Below are positions 1-13,511 of a stretch of DNA of 64,000 nucleotides, piece by piece (within the stretch, counting starts at the first letter, position 1; each line of letters begins with the position of its first letter). Below the pieces are notes generated by a model. That model was not told where the DNA came from and made no database searches. It saw only the letters and a program-made list of their open reading frames with translations. The DNA is from Tyto alba. Taxonomy: Eukaryota > Chordata > Aves > Strigiformes > Tytonidae. The translations under genes were made by a program, and so were the position numbers. The stretch covers positions 8,616,819 through 8,680,818 of the forward strand of contig NW_024881316.1 of NCBI RefSeq assembly GCF_018691265.1. The letters are read 5' to 3'.

Positions 1-3000
1 GTCTCTTCAATATGAAGTTTGGCATTACTCCATTCACTTCAATAAAATTACTCTTGTCTTTCATTAACAAAATTTACAGAAGCATCATACCTTTTCATCC
101 CTCTTGAGTTTCCAGTAGGATGTCTTTAAATTTTAAACCAGAGTATAGTCTATTCATCCATTCTTTTGCTGTCTTCCTATGTCTTATGTTACTGAAACTG
201 TTTAGAAACCCTAACTGGGCTGGGGAGTTGTTCTGGTTTTGCCTTTAAGATGACAAAACAAATGCTGGTCCGAATCAGCTGGTCTTTTGAGTTAAATTGA
301 CTTGTATCCATTATTTTCAAACTGTTGTTCATGAAGGTAGATTATCTCAGGTCTCTGGCATGTGCATTTGGTGACTCTCAGAAAGAGGAATTTACAGGCC
401 CTAGCAGGTATAGCAGGAAAAACATACTTGAGGTTCTTGTGGCTAGGATTAGTCTTCTCCTCCTGCTCAGCCATTGTGCTATCCCCGTTTCACAACAACC
501 TCTCAGACTTTCACAGTGATGGAACTGGGGCTGCCCCACACCTTTTGTGGGGTCCCAGCAGGGGAGTGGAAAGTGAAAAGCATTTGCTTAGTGCTTTTAA
601 ACATCTGTCCGCGTTCAGACTTGGTATATTAGTGTTCTTGCCTTAGCACAGTGGCAGGTACTGTGCCTCGTGCCCTCTCATTACCACACTGAACTTTCTA
701 ATATGATTCTGACGGTTCAAGCTAGAGCCACGTTCACATTGTTGCTTTGCCTTTTCTTGAGGATTGTTATTTCTTTGCTTAAGAAGATCTGAATGTTCAA
801 ATGCAAAAAGGAGAATAAGAGTAGTGGACTAGACCTCTATCTGATACAAAGGCACGGACACAGCTATCGCTTCAGAGCATGCTGAACATGTGGAAGTCAG
901 TTCAGACTGGTAGTACATCTAGGATTCCGGTAGGATGTTGGCTTTACTGATCCTACAGGTAACCCTGCTCACAAAAAAGGGGCATCTTTTGTTTTCCTAA
1001 AAGGCTCTGAAACACTGCAGCTATCATATCAGTTTACTGAAGTACCAGTTGCAACTCTGGGTTTGCAGCTGCAGTGCTTTGGGAGCAGGCTGAGAAGCAC
1101 ACTAGCCTTGCCTGCCTCTGGGGTGGGGCAGAAGGACTGGGAGCTATTCATAGCTGCCACTGCACATGGGTCAGGTCGAGCAGTCACGTAGGCATTAGCA
1201 GGGGCTCTGCAAGGGACAAAGTGAAGGTTTCTCAGCTCTGGATTTCTGTTTTATTTATCTGTTCTTTTTGCACCAAATTCCTTCCAGTGGGTCTTGTGGG
1301 TTCGAGGCAGACTATAAATAGATGGGCTTGTTTCTCCTAAATATATTCATCAGAGGAATAGAAGAGTGAAGGGCCACCTGGAGTTAAGATTTTAATATTT
1401 CAGTTGTTACAAACCAACTCCAAAAACAATATTTTTTTTCCCCGGCAGATTTGGTGTGAAAATGTTTAGCTGAGCAGATGGAGCCACAGCTGGTAGTGTA
1501 CATGTTTATCGGGATAGTTGGCATTTAGCTGCATCCAAAACTGATGTCAAGCTCAAAGATTCTAAAAAGCAGGAATGACTGGAAGCTGAGATGGCACTTC
1601 ATTAGATCAACTAGGAGCATATTTCTTTAATTTTTAGTACTTTGGCCTCATAATAAAAATTTTCATCCAACAGGAAGTTAAACATCTAAAACTAAAATTT
1701 ATAAATATGTCAAAATAGGTAAACATTTGCTATTACTATGCTTTAATAAATAGCCTGAGGAGTGCAGAACATAACCCAGAATGTATTGATGTTTAAGGCC
1801 TAGTTAGCAAATAGCACGCATCTGCTTGATGTTTAATTAACATGTATACTTTGCTGGCAGATTTCAGAATCTGCATAGTTCATATTTACTAACGTAGTCT
1901 CTTGTTTCACACATAAGAACATTCAGAAGGAAGTTTGAGAGAGGGGAGGGCACATGAATAATAGTGAGGAACCAAAGAAACAGAACAGATATGTGTAGAT
2001 GATAATAATTTTACAGTTGTGTCTAACGCACACAATGAGGTTCAATGTCCCGATGTGCTAGACACCTTACAAACAACGAGGGAGAGTCCCAAGAAGGGAG
2101 GACAAAGGAAGAAGACAGATTCAGACACTGAAAACTTAATTTCAAACAAGGATTTCAGCTTAAAGCTCCTTAGGACAATCTTAATATGTGCAAGTGACAG
2201 AAGTGTACTGTCTTGGTGGCCCAGGCCATGCAGCAGTCTTATGACAATGTGGGGTATTACTCTGTTTAGGTTAATAATACTGCATGCATTTATATCAGGG
2301 ATGAATTTGGACCCCTGATTTCAAGAGTATTTATGGAATTCGTTTTTTAAAAGGACAAACAGTTCCATAATTATTTTTTTCTTCCCCAGGTGTTTATTTG
2401 TCCCTGTACAATTATTCCTCCTGTGCAACTTCTTACCAAATACCTTAGGTGCATCTTGGACTCTGAAGAAAAATGGGGTGTGTTTCTTTCACCTCTGTAA
2501 TACACAGCATTTTATGACACTGGCATGGTAGAGATCTGTTCTAGTACCCGTACAGATGGGGTAGCATACGGAAAGTGAGATTTATTCACGTATATTTCTA
2601 TCCTGCGGGCAGCGAGGAATTTTTGCCCCGTTTTTGGCATGTGATGTTCTGAAGTAGACTCCTTTGTTTGTTGTCATTGCACAGGTAGCAGAGAAAAGTG
2701 TCTCTCCAGGCGTATAAAATGGCTGCATTATAAATGACAATCTAAGGGGAACCAAACTGCTTTACTAGATGACCAGTGATGCCTGTCACCACTTTGCCGT
2801 TGGCTTGTGAATGCACAGTGTACTAAAATGTAACGGTGCCTTCAATAACAAAATAACAGCATGTGGCATTGTGCAAACTCTGAGCAATTCTGCTTACCTT
2901 AGGGCATCCTTGGAGTCTGCTATAATACAGAAAGCCCCCCTCAGCTGTCATCTCCTGGGGTCCATTCCAATTTCCATCATAATCCAGCCTGGGAAACATG

Positions 3001-5171
3001 AAAAAGTGCCAGAAAGGCTTCCTAATCCTACATTTCACTGAACTGGGGTTCTTAAAAACGTAAGCTTGTACAGAATTCAAGTGCCATGTTTCTTCCTTGT
3101 TGAAAAGTTGCATAATAAAATAATTATGTAGCAGCATTTAAAGATGTTTCAATCATAGACTGTACCTGAAAAGAATTAGTCAAACATTCAAATTGCTGAT
3201 GTCCCTTTTTAAAGCACAGTGATGTCCCTTTTAAAGCACATATGCGCTCATGCACTCCAATGCACTCACCCAGTGGCAGAGTGATAGCATAAAATGAAGT
3301 TATAATTATGCAAGCTTAATGACGGTGAAACAATAGTACTTTACGAGATAAACAGCCATGGTGTTTTATAAGGCAGTGGGTTTGTTACACATATTTGACT
3401 CATGCTAATTCCACAGGATGGAAAATACAGTTTCTGTAATACAGTGTGTGGAGACATGTGGAACCCCTTACAAATAGGATTGTCTCCTAGCTATGTCCAG
3501 ATTATTCTGGGGACACACGAGTCAGTAAGCTTATTCTTATCTCACCTTTTACCTTTTAGCTTTGTAATGCTGTCTCAGGACTTTATTAATTGTGTTGAAC
3601 CACACTGTCTCCAGAGCACTAAATATTACTACAAATATGCAAGCTTTGGTCAAAAAATAGATTGGCATTTATGTAGTTTAGTATATTATAGGTAAATCTC
3701 ATAACTAGAAAGAATATTCCACCTTTTTTCTTTTTATTATTTTTCTATTTGAGTTTTATGTTGATTTTCCAAGAACATATAGCTATTGTAGCACCTAATT
3801 ATGAAAATTATATGACATCTAATTATAATGAAAATTTAGGGGATGTGTTCTTACTTTGTGTAATGAACTTGGACGAAAATGCTTTTTACACTAATGGCTG
3901 CACTCCTTTTTAAAAAGCTAATATAACTGGTCTTTATCCCCAGGGTATATCATAGAAACATAAAGCTCATCTTTTGGAACTCCTTTTTCAATGGGGAGAA
4001 TGATAACATACATATATTTTCACTAAAATGAATATATATTTTTTCTAAAATTTTGCTCTATTAAAACACACTTGCTCTTAATTTTTAGTGAAACCCAGCA
4101 TTTAATAAGCCAGTATTTTTAAGGGCAGGTGTCGTAAAAAGGAATTTTCTAATCTCAGCTGCATCTCTTTATTTTCATGGCAGATCATGACATACAGCAG
4201 ACTGAAATTTAGCGGATGAACTCCATGCTAAATCCTGATGCAGTTTTCACTAACAGCTGGTGGTGAATATTAAAGTATAAATAGATAAGAAAATATATAT
4301 CCCAGATTTAGGACCATATCTTTCTTCATGCAAATTTTTGTATACAGTATGCCAGTAGGATTTAGCCTTTTCAGTAAGGTATCATAATCAGAAGTGTATT
4401 CCAAAGTAGTGGATGAGACAATAGGAATTATCTAAATTAGGAGAATGGTCATATTTCACTTGTGTTCTATAAATAGTTGGAAATATTGGACTAGGGTGGT
4501 GGAGAAGGTTCAGCTGTTATAAACAGAGAAACAGTAAAAGTCCTTGCATAATCTGTTTGTTATGATTAGGAGCTGAAAATTAAAATTTAATATAGCAATG
4601 CATAAAGAAATGAATTTGAGTGTGTTCTGAAAAGAAAATGCTTTACATAAAAAATATTGTTGTTGTCCTAACAAAAACATAGCAATTTATTTTATTTTTA
4701 CAAATATATACTGGTACATTTGATTTATTATTGCTGTGTGGACATCAATGATATAACAGTGGGCTATACCTGGAAAAAAAAAAAAAAAATTGAAAGTCAG
4801 TGGATAAAGGAAACCAGTATGCTAATTAAAAGTCTTAATGTATATCTGAACATCTTGCCAATAAAACAGATTGCACATTTTTCTCCTGTTGCTTGAACCT
4901 TGAGACCCTATTGTCTCCATATCTTTTGCTTTTGTTCAAAGCAACCAGAGTCTGAATATACTCCTTTTGAATTCAGGAGATAGAAGCAAGTGTAATTTAG
5001 AGTTACTGTCTACTGCTGCTTTCACATTTTGACTCGTTTATAAAGGCAAGCCTGTGGCTAGTTTGCAGTGTGTTTGCTTGTGTTTTGGGAAGCCAAAGTC
5101 ATAATTAGTTTTAGGAAGTTTGATCTGTCATATTACCATTTTGTTTGTTTATTTTATTTTTTGTCATTCTT
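1..5171 (+). other. EPHA7 intron 5 (part): no gene recognised
   Basis: AT-rich sequence with stops in all frames at normal spacing. Nothing coding, no RNA gene and no recognisable transposon. Minor structures only: a short tandem duplication at 3197-3240 and an A16 tract at 4774-4789. It is assigned to the intron because the next EPHA7 exon downstream (38086) starts in mid-domain and no exon for the first FN3 domain is seen. Confidence 0.7.
3197..3240. repeat. 22-bp tandem duplication
   Basis: The unit TGATGTCCCTTTTTAAAGCACA is present twice almost back to back; the second copy lacks one T. It is probably a replication-slippage duplication in the intron. Confidence 0.8.
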
Positions 5172-5606
5172 ATAGAATTATGAAGTGGGTTGAGTTAGAA
5201 GGGACCTTAAAGATCATCTAGTCCAGTCCTGCCTGCCATGGGCAGGGACACCTTCCACTAGACCAGGTTGCTCAAAGTCCCTCCCAACCTGGCCTTGAAC
5301 CCTTCCAGGGAGGGGGCAGCCACAGCTGCTCTGGGCAGCCTGTGCCAGTGTCTCACCCACCGCACAGGGAAGAATTTCTTCCTTATATCTAATCTAAATT
5401 TACATTCTTCTAGTTTAAAACAGTTACACCTCATCCTATCACTACCCTCCCTGATAAAGAGTCCCTCCCCATCTTTCCTCTAAGAATTACTGGAAGGCCG
5501 CTGTAAGATCTCCCCGGAGCCTTCTCTTCTCCAGACTGAACAATCCCAACTCTCTCAGCCTGGCCTCATAAGGGAGGTGCTCCAAACCCCTGATCATCTT
5601 CTTCCT
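5172..5606 (-). mobile_element. CR1 LINE, 5'-truncated 3' fragment
   Basis: On the plus strand the segment runs from a degenerate TAGAATTATGAAG start through GAGTTAGAAGGGACCTTAAA, GATCATCTAGTCCAGTCCTG and TTGCTCAAAGTCCCTCCCAA to GACTGAACAATCCCAACTCT, CTCAGCCTGGCCTCATAAGG and GAGGTGCTCCAAACCCCTGATC. This is the complement of the 3' end of avian CR1 elements, whose 3' tail is an ATTCTATG octamer repeat, so the element lies on the minus strand with its 3' end near 5172. It is about 435 bp long, lacks ORF1 and nearly all of ORF2, and is a dead copy. The left end is degraded, so the boundary is good to about 10 bp. Confidence 0.92.
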
Positions 5607-6640
5607 CACTTCTCTCTGTTTGCCAAATCAAACCAACACATTTATCTCTATTTATATATTGTGAAGAAGGAAAAGGCATCACTGGCATAAAAATGGAAAG
5701 TCTTTGCTGTGTTTATTTTTGTTGCACAAAAAGAATAAGTCATTTTATAGATACTTTAATCCAGTGTTCCTATGTCTTATTTCATCACTCCTGGTCCTGG
5801 TCATTCACTTTAGACTAATGAATGTTGATTTTCTCATAATAATTTTATTGGATTGAATTTCAAACACAGTATCTCTTGCTGTTGTTGTACATGTCAGCAA
5901 TCTCAGTTGTAAATGTAAAATATCTCCATCTACATAAAATGAAAGGTTAATGGTTATTTGAGTAAGTTGGGACAAATTGAAGGAAACTTCTGCTGCATCC
6001 TGGTTAGCATAGTTTGCTTTGTTTTGATAAACAAAGATTTTTACAGTAGTAAACAGCCTTTTCACAACATACCAATTGTGGCATGATGGATTCATTCATT
6101 TGCAGATTCTGGAACCAGCTGCTCCTATCTAGTGCTGCTGCAATTAGAAAATCAGTCAGTTAAAATATAATGAATTTAATAAATCTCATGCTTTCAGATT
6201 TATGTATTTATTCTCTACTACTCATGGTGGTGGAACCTATATCTAATATAGTTTTTTCAAAAGCTAAATAATAATAATAATAAATAAATCAGAAGGATGA
6301 CTTCTATTACAAAGCAAGTCTTTTTCATGGTTGTCATCTCTGCGAGAAGAAAAATTGCTGGTGGGTGTAGAGAGGCAAGGATAATCTCACTGCTTCACAC
6401 ACTGTTGCTAAATACAAACAGCAGTAATAGTCTTATCTTTGCAGAAATGTTCTTATTAAATAGACACAGTTGGGTCAGTGAATGACCTTTTTGTTTAATG
6501 CAAAAATTGCATTATGTTTTCACAGAGATATGCCTTATAGGGTTCCTGTCTTAAGTATAAGAATATCACTAGGAAAATGTGACGTACTGGTTATTTACTA
6601 ATCTTCATATGCATCATAAATAAGAGTAAGTATTATTATC
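5607..6640 (+). other. EPHA7 intron 5 (part): no gene recognised
   Basis: AT-rich single-copy-looking sequence between the CR1 fragment and the LTR. It contains a short AAT-rich microsatellite near 6265-6290. No coding or RNA signal was found. Confidence 0.65.
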
Positions 6641-6952
6641 TGTAGGAAGGACCCCGAACGGAGACAAGACCCGAGTAACGACCTCACACCAATACGATGA
6701 AAGTCGTTCTCCTTTATTTGCCCAAATAGCGCCAAGATATACAGAGCCAGATGGTCACGCGTTCTTTGCTTTACAATCTATTGGCTAAAGGCACTTACCA
6801 CGCCCCCGGAAGTGCTGTGATAGGTCTGCATCGTTAGTACGTGTGAACAAACTAAATCTACTTTGCGGTTAGTGTATCTGGGCATTCAAACAGGAAGGAA
6901 GCACTAGCTCGACTTCCTCATTCTTGCCCTTCCAGGTGACCTCAAGGGCAAG
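6641..6952 (-). mobile_element. Endogenous retrovirus solo LTR (class II-like)
   Basis: This roughly 310-bp segment is richer in GC and CpG than its surroundings. Read on the minus strand it has an LTR layout: a TATA-like CTGTATATCTTGG (6732-6744), then an AATAAA polyadenylation signal (plus-strand TTTATT, 6713-6718), and a right end in CCTTCCTACA at 6641. ATTATC lies directly before it (6635-6640) and again at 6953-6958, fitting a 6-bp target-site duplication as made by class II/alpharetrovirus-type integrases. The end near 6950 is not a clean CA, so that edge is uncertain; 6934 is an alternative. No gag, pol or env sequence adjoins it, so it is a solo LTR. Family assignment needs a library search. 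Confidence 0.65.
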
Positions 6953-8666
6953 ATTATCATGTGGCAGTTTTCTGCTCAGAGACCCAGCCTGGATTGTCCA
7001 AACCCTGTAGGATCGGTGCATGTCCCTGATCCCCAAGAAACCCTACCACAATTATCCAATGCTGCAGTAGACGTTTATGATGGAGAGATATCAGTTGTTA
7101 CTGAAGATATGACAGGAGATCATTGGCAGAGTGTAGGAAAAAATCCAAACATCTCAACTCCAATTTTTGTTCCTTAATCATTTAATTATGCTGATTACTT
7201 AATGTGAACTTTGTGGCTAATTTATTATGTAATTACTTTTTCTTACGGCATTGTCTGGTTAAACTACACACATAGACTGCATTCACCTAAACTGTAAGAA
7301 ATCGGAAGGCAATGTGGCTGATATATGGTTCATATTTTGAGTAGACACCTGGAAATGCTGTACATTTTCTTTAAGCAAAAATTCCTTTATCTCTATTCCT
7401 ACTTTCCTTTCTTAATTTCATTCTCTTATCTTTCTTCTCACCTGTTCTGAATAGTCTATCTATTTTATCCTTCAAATAGTGGATCAATAGCCACCTGGCA
7501 GCCAAGAACAGGCCAAGATCTGGAAGGAAGAAGTTACATGAACAGCCAAAGCAGCATTATCCGCTCTATTGCTGCATTGATGTTGGCGGATGTTTGTTCT
7601 ACTCATAGAGTAGATTCTCCAAGGGAAACTCGGAGCTTGAACAGACTTCAGGAGCATCCTGGCCACTTCTGCTCTGCAGCTGGCATGCTGTGCAGAAAAA
7701 GGGAATTGTAATTTGCCTGGATATATTCCACCTCTCTGCACCATTGGAAAAACCTGTGTTGAAATAACCTAAGGCAGTAAGAAGAGAAAAGGAGCGAGTC
7801 TGCATTCACTTCTTTGGCATGTGTTACTTTAAACTTGCATTCATCAGAACTGTGTCTGTCAGTGTGTTGTCCAGAAAGCAGCTTTGTAAGAATACTTCTT
7901 TTTGGGCTATATCACATACAACAGGGATTTGGGTCTTGTAAAGGAGACAGAGTTCAGATTTTGCATTATACTGCTTCCTTCACTTTCTTCCTCTCCTATT
8001 GTCACTTCTACCTCCTACCTCTTCACCACAGCTCTTTTAGTGTCAGGCTTCCTAGGCAACCATTCTCTCCCACTCAAATTTCTCTCCTACCTAAAAGATT
8101 GTTTAGTGACTCCTCCCTAAACATTTCAGGGATGTTAGATATACACATTTTGCCTCACCTAAGTAAAGAGAGATGAAAATACCTAACATTTATCAAAAGA
8201 AAGGCAGATAGAGAATGCTCATAAGTTAAGAACGGATGCTTCTCATTCTAGAACAATATTCCATTCAAAAAAGCAGCAAACCCCCTGATATTTTGCATCC
8301 TGATATCCCGACCACATTATGTTATCTACAGTATATTTAATGGAGCATTAAGTTTTGTGACCCAGAGATCTCTTTCCAGTCATAGAAGTGTGATAATTTG
8401 TCAGATAGGATTTATTTACTGACTCCAAGAAATTCCAAAAATTGAACAACATATTACCAAATAGATGAAGGACAGAAAGTATCTAGGAAGTGTGCCAGGC
8501 CAACAGACATATCTCCAGGTTATCTTAGCCTGTTCTGTTAGAGATGGAGAACTTCCCAAGTCAGAATATGTAAATCAAGCTGTGACTCTCAATGGAGGTG
8601 GCATTTCTTAAAATATTTATCCATTGTGATCAGAAATGTCAATATTGCCTGGATTTTAGAGGACAT

Positions 8667-8684
8667 AAAAAAAAAAAAAAAAAA
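8667..8684. repeat. A18 tract
   Basis: Uninterrupted run of 18 A on the plus strand in the intron; no element body was recognised next to it. Confidence 0.85.
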
Positions 8685-11600
8685 GTCTAATAAATCTATT
8701 TTTAATTCAGATGTCCAGCATTTCAAAATAAATAGTTTAAGATTACCAGACTGATGAGCATGTTATTGGTCAGGCTATGTAAACATGATAGCAAGAAAGG
8801 CAAATTCATGCTGTTTGTCAAAAAGAATATAAAATTCTCACTCCATAGAAACCATATGGTTGCAATAGAAGTTCTCAGGCTTCTTTTTGAACAACTTCTG
8901 ATCTAAAGGAAGGCTTCTCAAGAAATAAAAGATGGGGTAGAGAAATTCAAAGTCTTACTGTGTTAAAGTAGGAATTTAACTTGGTTATCCAATTTTTCAT
9001 TAGTGTTTTTTTATGCACTCCTTTTCAACTTGAGTTTTGTCCCATAAGCAACCATAATTGCAGTTGTCTTCCTCTGTCCATGTTAACTTTAGCTGAATAT
9101 ACAAGTGTTGCCACTTTTTTAGAGCTATGAGGTATGATCTCAGCTACTCCTCAGTCTAAGTTCTCCAGTTAAAATACTCGCTCCTTCCAAAGTGGCAGGC
9201 AAGTTCCATTCCAGAGATGGAAAAACAGTATTTGACATGAGGTTCCTTATTTTTACTTTCTTTGTTCATGTTTCATTTTAGGATAGAGAGAGAATCTCTG
9301 TCAGTTTAAGAGAGAATAAGAATAAAGAAAGGCAAAAACAATTTAGTAATAATAATGAGAAATAAACAAAGCCCTGAAATAAGTGTCAGGTAAATCTTTT
9401 TACCAGATAGTTTGCAAAAGAATAAAGAAGGGAATCTGAGCAGAATAGATGGTCCTTAGCTAGCAGAGGAAATCAGGGCTTTCCAGGGTAAAATAGATTC
9501 TCAGAGGGAGAGTAGTACATATGCCTCAAGGTTCACTTTAACATAAACTTCAGATAGCACCATCAATTTACATTTGTTATGACATAATAGAAAAGACAAG
9601 TTTAAGGAATACCTCTCTTAAAGAATTCTGTTTCCTCTAACCCCAAACTAAAATAAACTCAATATATGTATATTCTTATTAGGAGGATCTTAAATGTTTC
9701 TTGTTTTTTTTTTTTTCCCCCTTCCCAGCATCGTAGTAGTACATTTAATAGTCTTTTTCTGTGGTCTCTAATTCTTTTCTTCATTTAAAATCTATTTACT
9801 CCATAGATAATTTTTATTGGCCATCACAGCAAAATGACTTTACTCCCAACAATGTCCTGAGAACATTAGGCTCAAATATCAGAGGGCTCCAGTCATAATA
9901 AGGAAGTTTTTTCCTGATATGCAACCATCCATCCTTCCTATACAAATGTAGCAATTTAAGGGATGAAACAACATAATTGCTTCTTCAAACATTTCCATTA
10001 TGTGCAGCTTTCTGAACTAACAGTGCAGAAATTTTTAACAATTTTGGTTTTGATATAGTATCTGAACCTACATTATGAGAAAGGAGCCTGTGGTCTTCAT
10101 TTGTAGAAGAGCTTGAGGAAGGAAGACAAGGAACATGCACTTTCTGCTGCGAAAGAGTTATGCATTTCACATGGAGTGACATACGGGTGTCACTTTCTCT
10201 ATTCAATAATTTGAACTTTTAAAATGTTTCTGTGGATCTTTGTCCCATTCATGTTTCTTGTAACACAGAAACCTTGTTGCAGCTATGATCAATCCCTTTT
10301 TCCTGAAGCTAAAAAGGGAATGATAGAGTCAAGAGAAGTTTAGCAAATTTTTATTTCATTCTTCATAAGATTCTGGGGACATTGATGAGGAGGGGTGAAG
10401 AACAGCTAATTAGAAGTGAATAACCAGATCTGTGTAAGTGTTTAGTTAGTTCGGCTTGTGACTCATGTCTGCTGTGTGCAAACAACTGAAGTTGTTTAAT
10501 AGTTGAGATTTTTTCCTTTGAGAAGCACAGAACAAAGGATTTTGACAATTGAATTCCTTCTTGAATATCTTCTATTGCCCTTAAGAAGAAAGATGAGAAA
10601 GTTTGAAGATTGGTCTGAATCTTTAAATGAACTCAGTCAAACAGTTCTCAGGATTGCTAGCACTGTTAAATCTAGACAGGGTCTTCTTACGTGCCATGTA
10701 TACTGAATTTATAAAATGATAGCCTGCTACTTCAGGAGTGTTCCTGTGTCCGTACTTATTCCATTCCGAGTCTGAATGTCAGTTATGACTTTTGGTTTCT
10801 TCAGGTTACTCGGAATAAGAACCCATAAGATGATGGCTGCGAAAGGGTAATTTCACATTATATTACATTTAATAAAACTAGCTGGGTGCACTATTTTAAC
10901 TATTTAATTAATTTTGAAACATTACTGACAGTAACAATCATAGGGCCTGATTATGATCTCAGGACTTTGTTGCATATCTTGTCAGGGACAGAACGTGACA
11001 TGCTGCCAGAATATACTGGCTACACCATGGCAAGGAGGTCAGCACCTGCAGGTTTGATTAGAGCTTTAAAAAACACTAAACCCCTCAAAATTACCAGTCA
11101 TATCCTCTGGGCATTTGTCATGAGAACTTAGACAATACATTCCACATTTTTTTTAAAGGATATTTTCAAACCAAGTTTAAAGTGTGCTGGGTGCAATTTC
11201 ACATCTAAAAGTTCTGCCTAGTCAAGGAAAAGGAAATTAAGAAGAGCATTAATCTGATCACACATTTGTGGAGTGTAAACCCAGGAATCCCAAAGGTATG
11301 CTTAAGATACAAGACTAATTCATAAGATTTTCATGGCATGGATCTACTCTTATGACTAATAATTATGTTGATGAGCATTTATATATTTGTATAAATCCCT
11401 TTGAAGCTATTATAAAAGAAGCTTTCTTGGTGTAACTTTATATGAATGGAATCAAACTGGGTTTGATCTAAACCAAGACAATTCTTTATAAGTCTTAGTG
11501 GTTTAAGACCAGGTTTGGGTTTGGAGTTTTTTTGGTGGTTGTGGTTTTGTGTCTTTAAATATATTGAGACATCTTGAGAACATGTAGAACTGAAGTTTTC

Positions 11601-13430
11601 AAAATAATTAAAAAGCTGATTGTGAGAGCAGGAACGGTCCACTAATCTGATAGATATAATTTGAAGCATCTAGGACCCCATATAGGCAGATATTAAGACC
11701 TGAAATGGATAAATATATGTCTTATCTATGAATCTTTGATATTACATAGGATTCTTGTATAATTGACTGTCTTTGTCTACGGAGTAGATCTTGACAAAAT
11801 AAGGGTAGTATGCCCATCTTGTATAGGAAATTGCACATAATCTCTCGTTTCTTAGGTAGGGTTTATAAATGTGAAACTATTTAATGAAAAATTAATAGTC
11901 GTCTTTGTAGAATTTCTGGTCTAGCCTAATCCTTTCTTCCCAAGAATTTGTATGTAAAAATGCCTCCAAGACTCCACTCTTATTCCTTCCAAGGCCTGAG
12001 GCTTGAAAGGGAGAGATAAGGAAGGACAAAACAGATGAAATTCACCTTGAAGTTAATGTGGCAAGAGATGTATTCATTGCTAGAAGGATTCTCTCCATAG
12101 TGTTCCCTCTTCAGCATGTATGAGACTGATGACACATGAAGCAAACTGCAAGAAATGGACTCTGAAAGAAAGAATGCAGAAGAGCCCAGAAATGCCAGGC
12201 AGAGATCTTTCTACCACGTGCTCTGACACCCATGTATAAGCCCAGAATAACTTAGAATTTGCCTGAGCACAGTTTGCCCGATGTTTATGACACATAGTTA
12301 AAATACATAGTTGTTAAAATACACAGTTAAAACCTTTGTCTGCAAAAGATTCAAATATAAAGGACAAATGTATTTGCTTTGTGTTCATTCATCTTAAATG
12401 TAGTGAGAATATGGGAATGTAGTGGAATAGATTTAACGCAGGTAGTTATCTATGGGTGGGTTATTTAGTTTGGACTTGATCCCACAAAATACCCATTTTT
12501 AACAAAATAGGTAAGGAAAAGTCAGCATATTCTTAAATCTCATTGACTTTAATTGGCTGAACATTTAGGCACAGGCTTGCAGAATTTACAAAACTGAAGC
12601 TTGTCAAGGTATTCACTAACAAATGATCTGGTTAAAAATATGTTTACCCCTCCTACATATTTCTTGCATCATATTAAACAATTCCAGAATCAGAAAATGA
12701 AAATATTTATTTAAAAAGGGATAGCTTCTAAATATATGATTTATTTTCCATCAGTGCTATCCTTCAGGAATAAAAAGGCAACAAAGAAAAAAAAATGAAA
12801 AGCAGAAACCCCTTTCTTTGGCTTTGTGACTCATTTCAGCTAAATGATTGATTCATGGTAACTCAGAATCAAATCTAGTGTAACCTAGGGTTGTATCAGG
12901 GTGAATTTGTCTATAAAGTATCACTCATTCCTGGAAGCATGAGTAGCAAAACACTGATTCAACAAACAATCTCTGTGATAGTTTGTATTAGAATTATCAT
13001 TTCAGCAAAGTAACGAGGTTTATGTAGAAGAATGGTGGTTTGGAGTTTATTTATTTATTTGTTCATTTATTTTTTGCCCTCACTAAGCTGGGAGAGATTA
13101 TGAGTCTAAATCATCTTTCTCTTTGTGTGTTCACTATCAATTCATTTGTTGAAATACAGAGCTAAAGCTGCTTTTTATAACAGCCAATACTTCAGCATAT
13201 TGAAGACTTTCAGAAATTAAAGATTTTCTAAATGTAATCTCTTCCAGGAGGCAGGGAGGGAAAGAATCTTGCCAGACGTTCATCTTGTTAAAGAATGACC
13301 GAATGATTTATAAAGTAGCATTCAAACTGATTTCATTGTCGAGGCTGGAGCAAATCACATTCTGAATTTATTGCAGATTGGGCTAGATTAATCTGCAGGC
13401 CAGCATTTCCTAGCTACAAGCTTTGCTGAT

Positions 13431-13511
13431 TCCACTTCTCTCTTCTTTCATCTCTCTTCCCCCTCTTCCATTGCCCCTTTCCCCTTCCTCTTCCTCCTTC
13501 CCTCTCCCCCC
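13431..13511 (+). repeat. Polypyrimidine tract, about 80 bp
   Basis: The plus strand is almost pure C/T across this stretch with only a few purines (blocks such as TCTCTCTTCCCCCTCTTCC and CTCTTCCTCCTTCCCTCTCC). It is not a simple tandem repeat. It is a candidate triplex-forming or PTB-binding tract in the pre-mRNA, but no AG acceptor followed by coding sequence is seen, so it is not an exon border. Confidence 0.7.

Noticed and set aside
6959..7177. 72-codon plus-strand frame beside the first LTR
   Set aside because: No recognisable domain, and it fits neither the EPHA7 splice pattern nor any retroviral protein I can identify. Open frames of this size are expected by chance.
7814..8176. 120-codon plus-strand frame, the longest non-repeat frame upstream of exon 6
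   Set aside because: It is rich in Ser, Leu and Phe from a pyrimidine-rich stretch, has no domain pattern, and is not the first FN3 exon of EPHA7, which should be about 112 codons with conserved Trp and Tyr.
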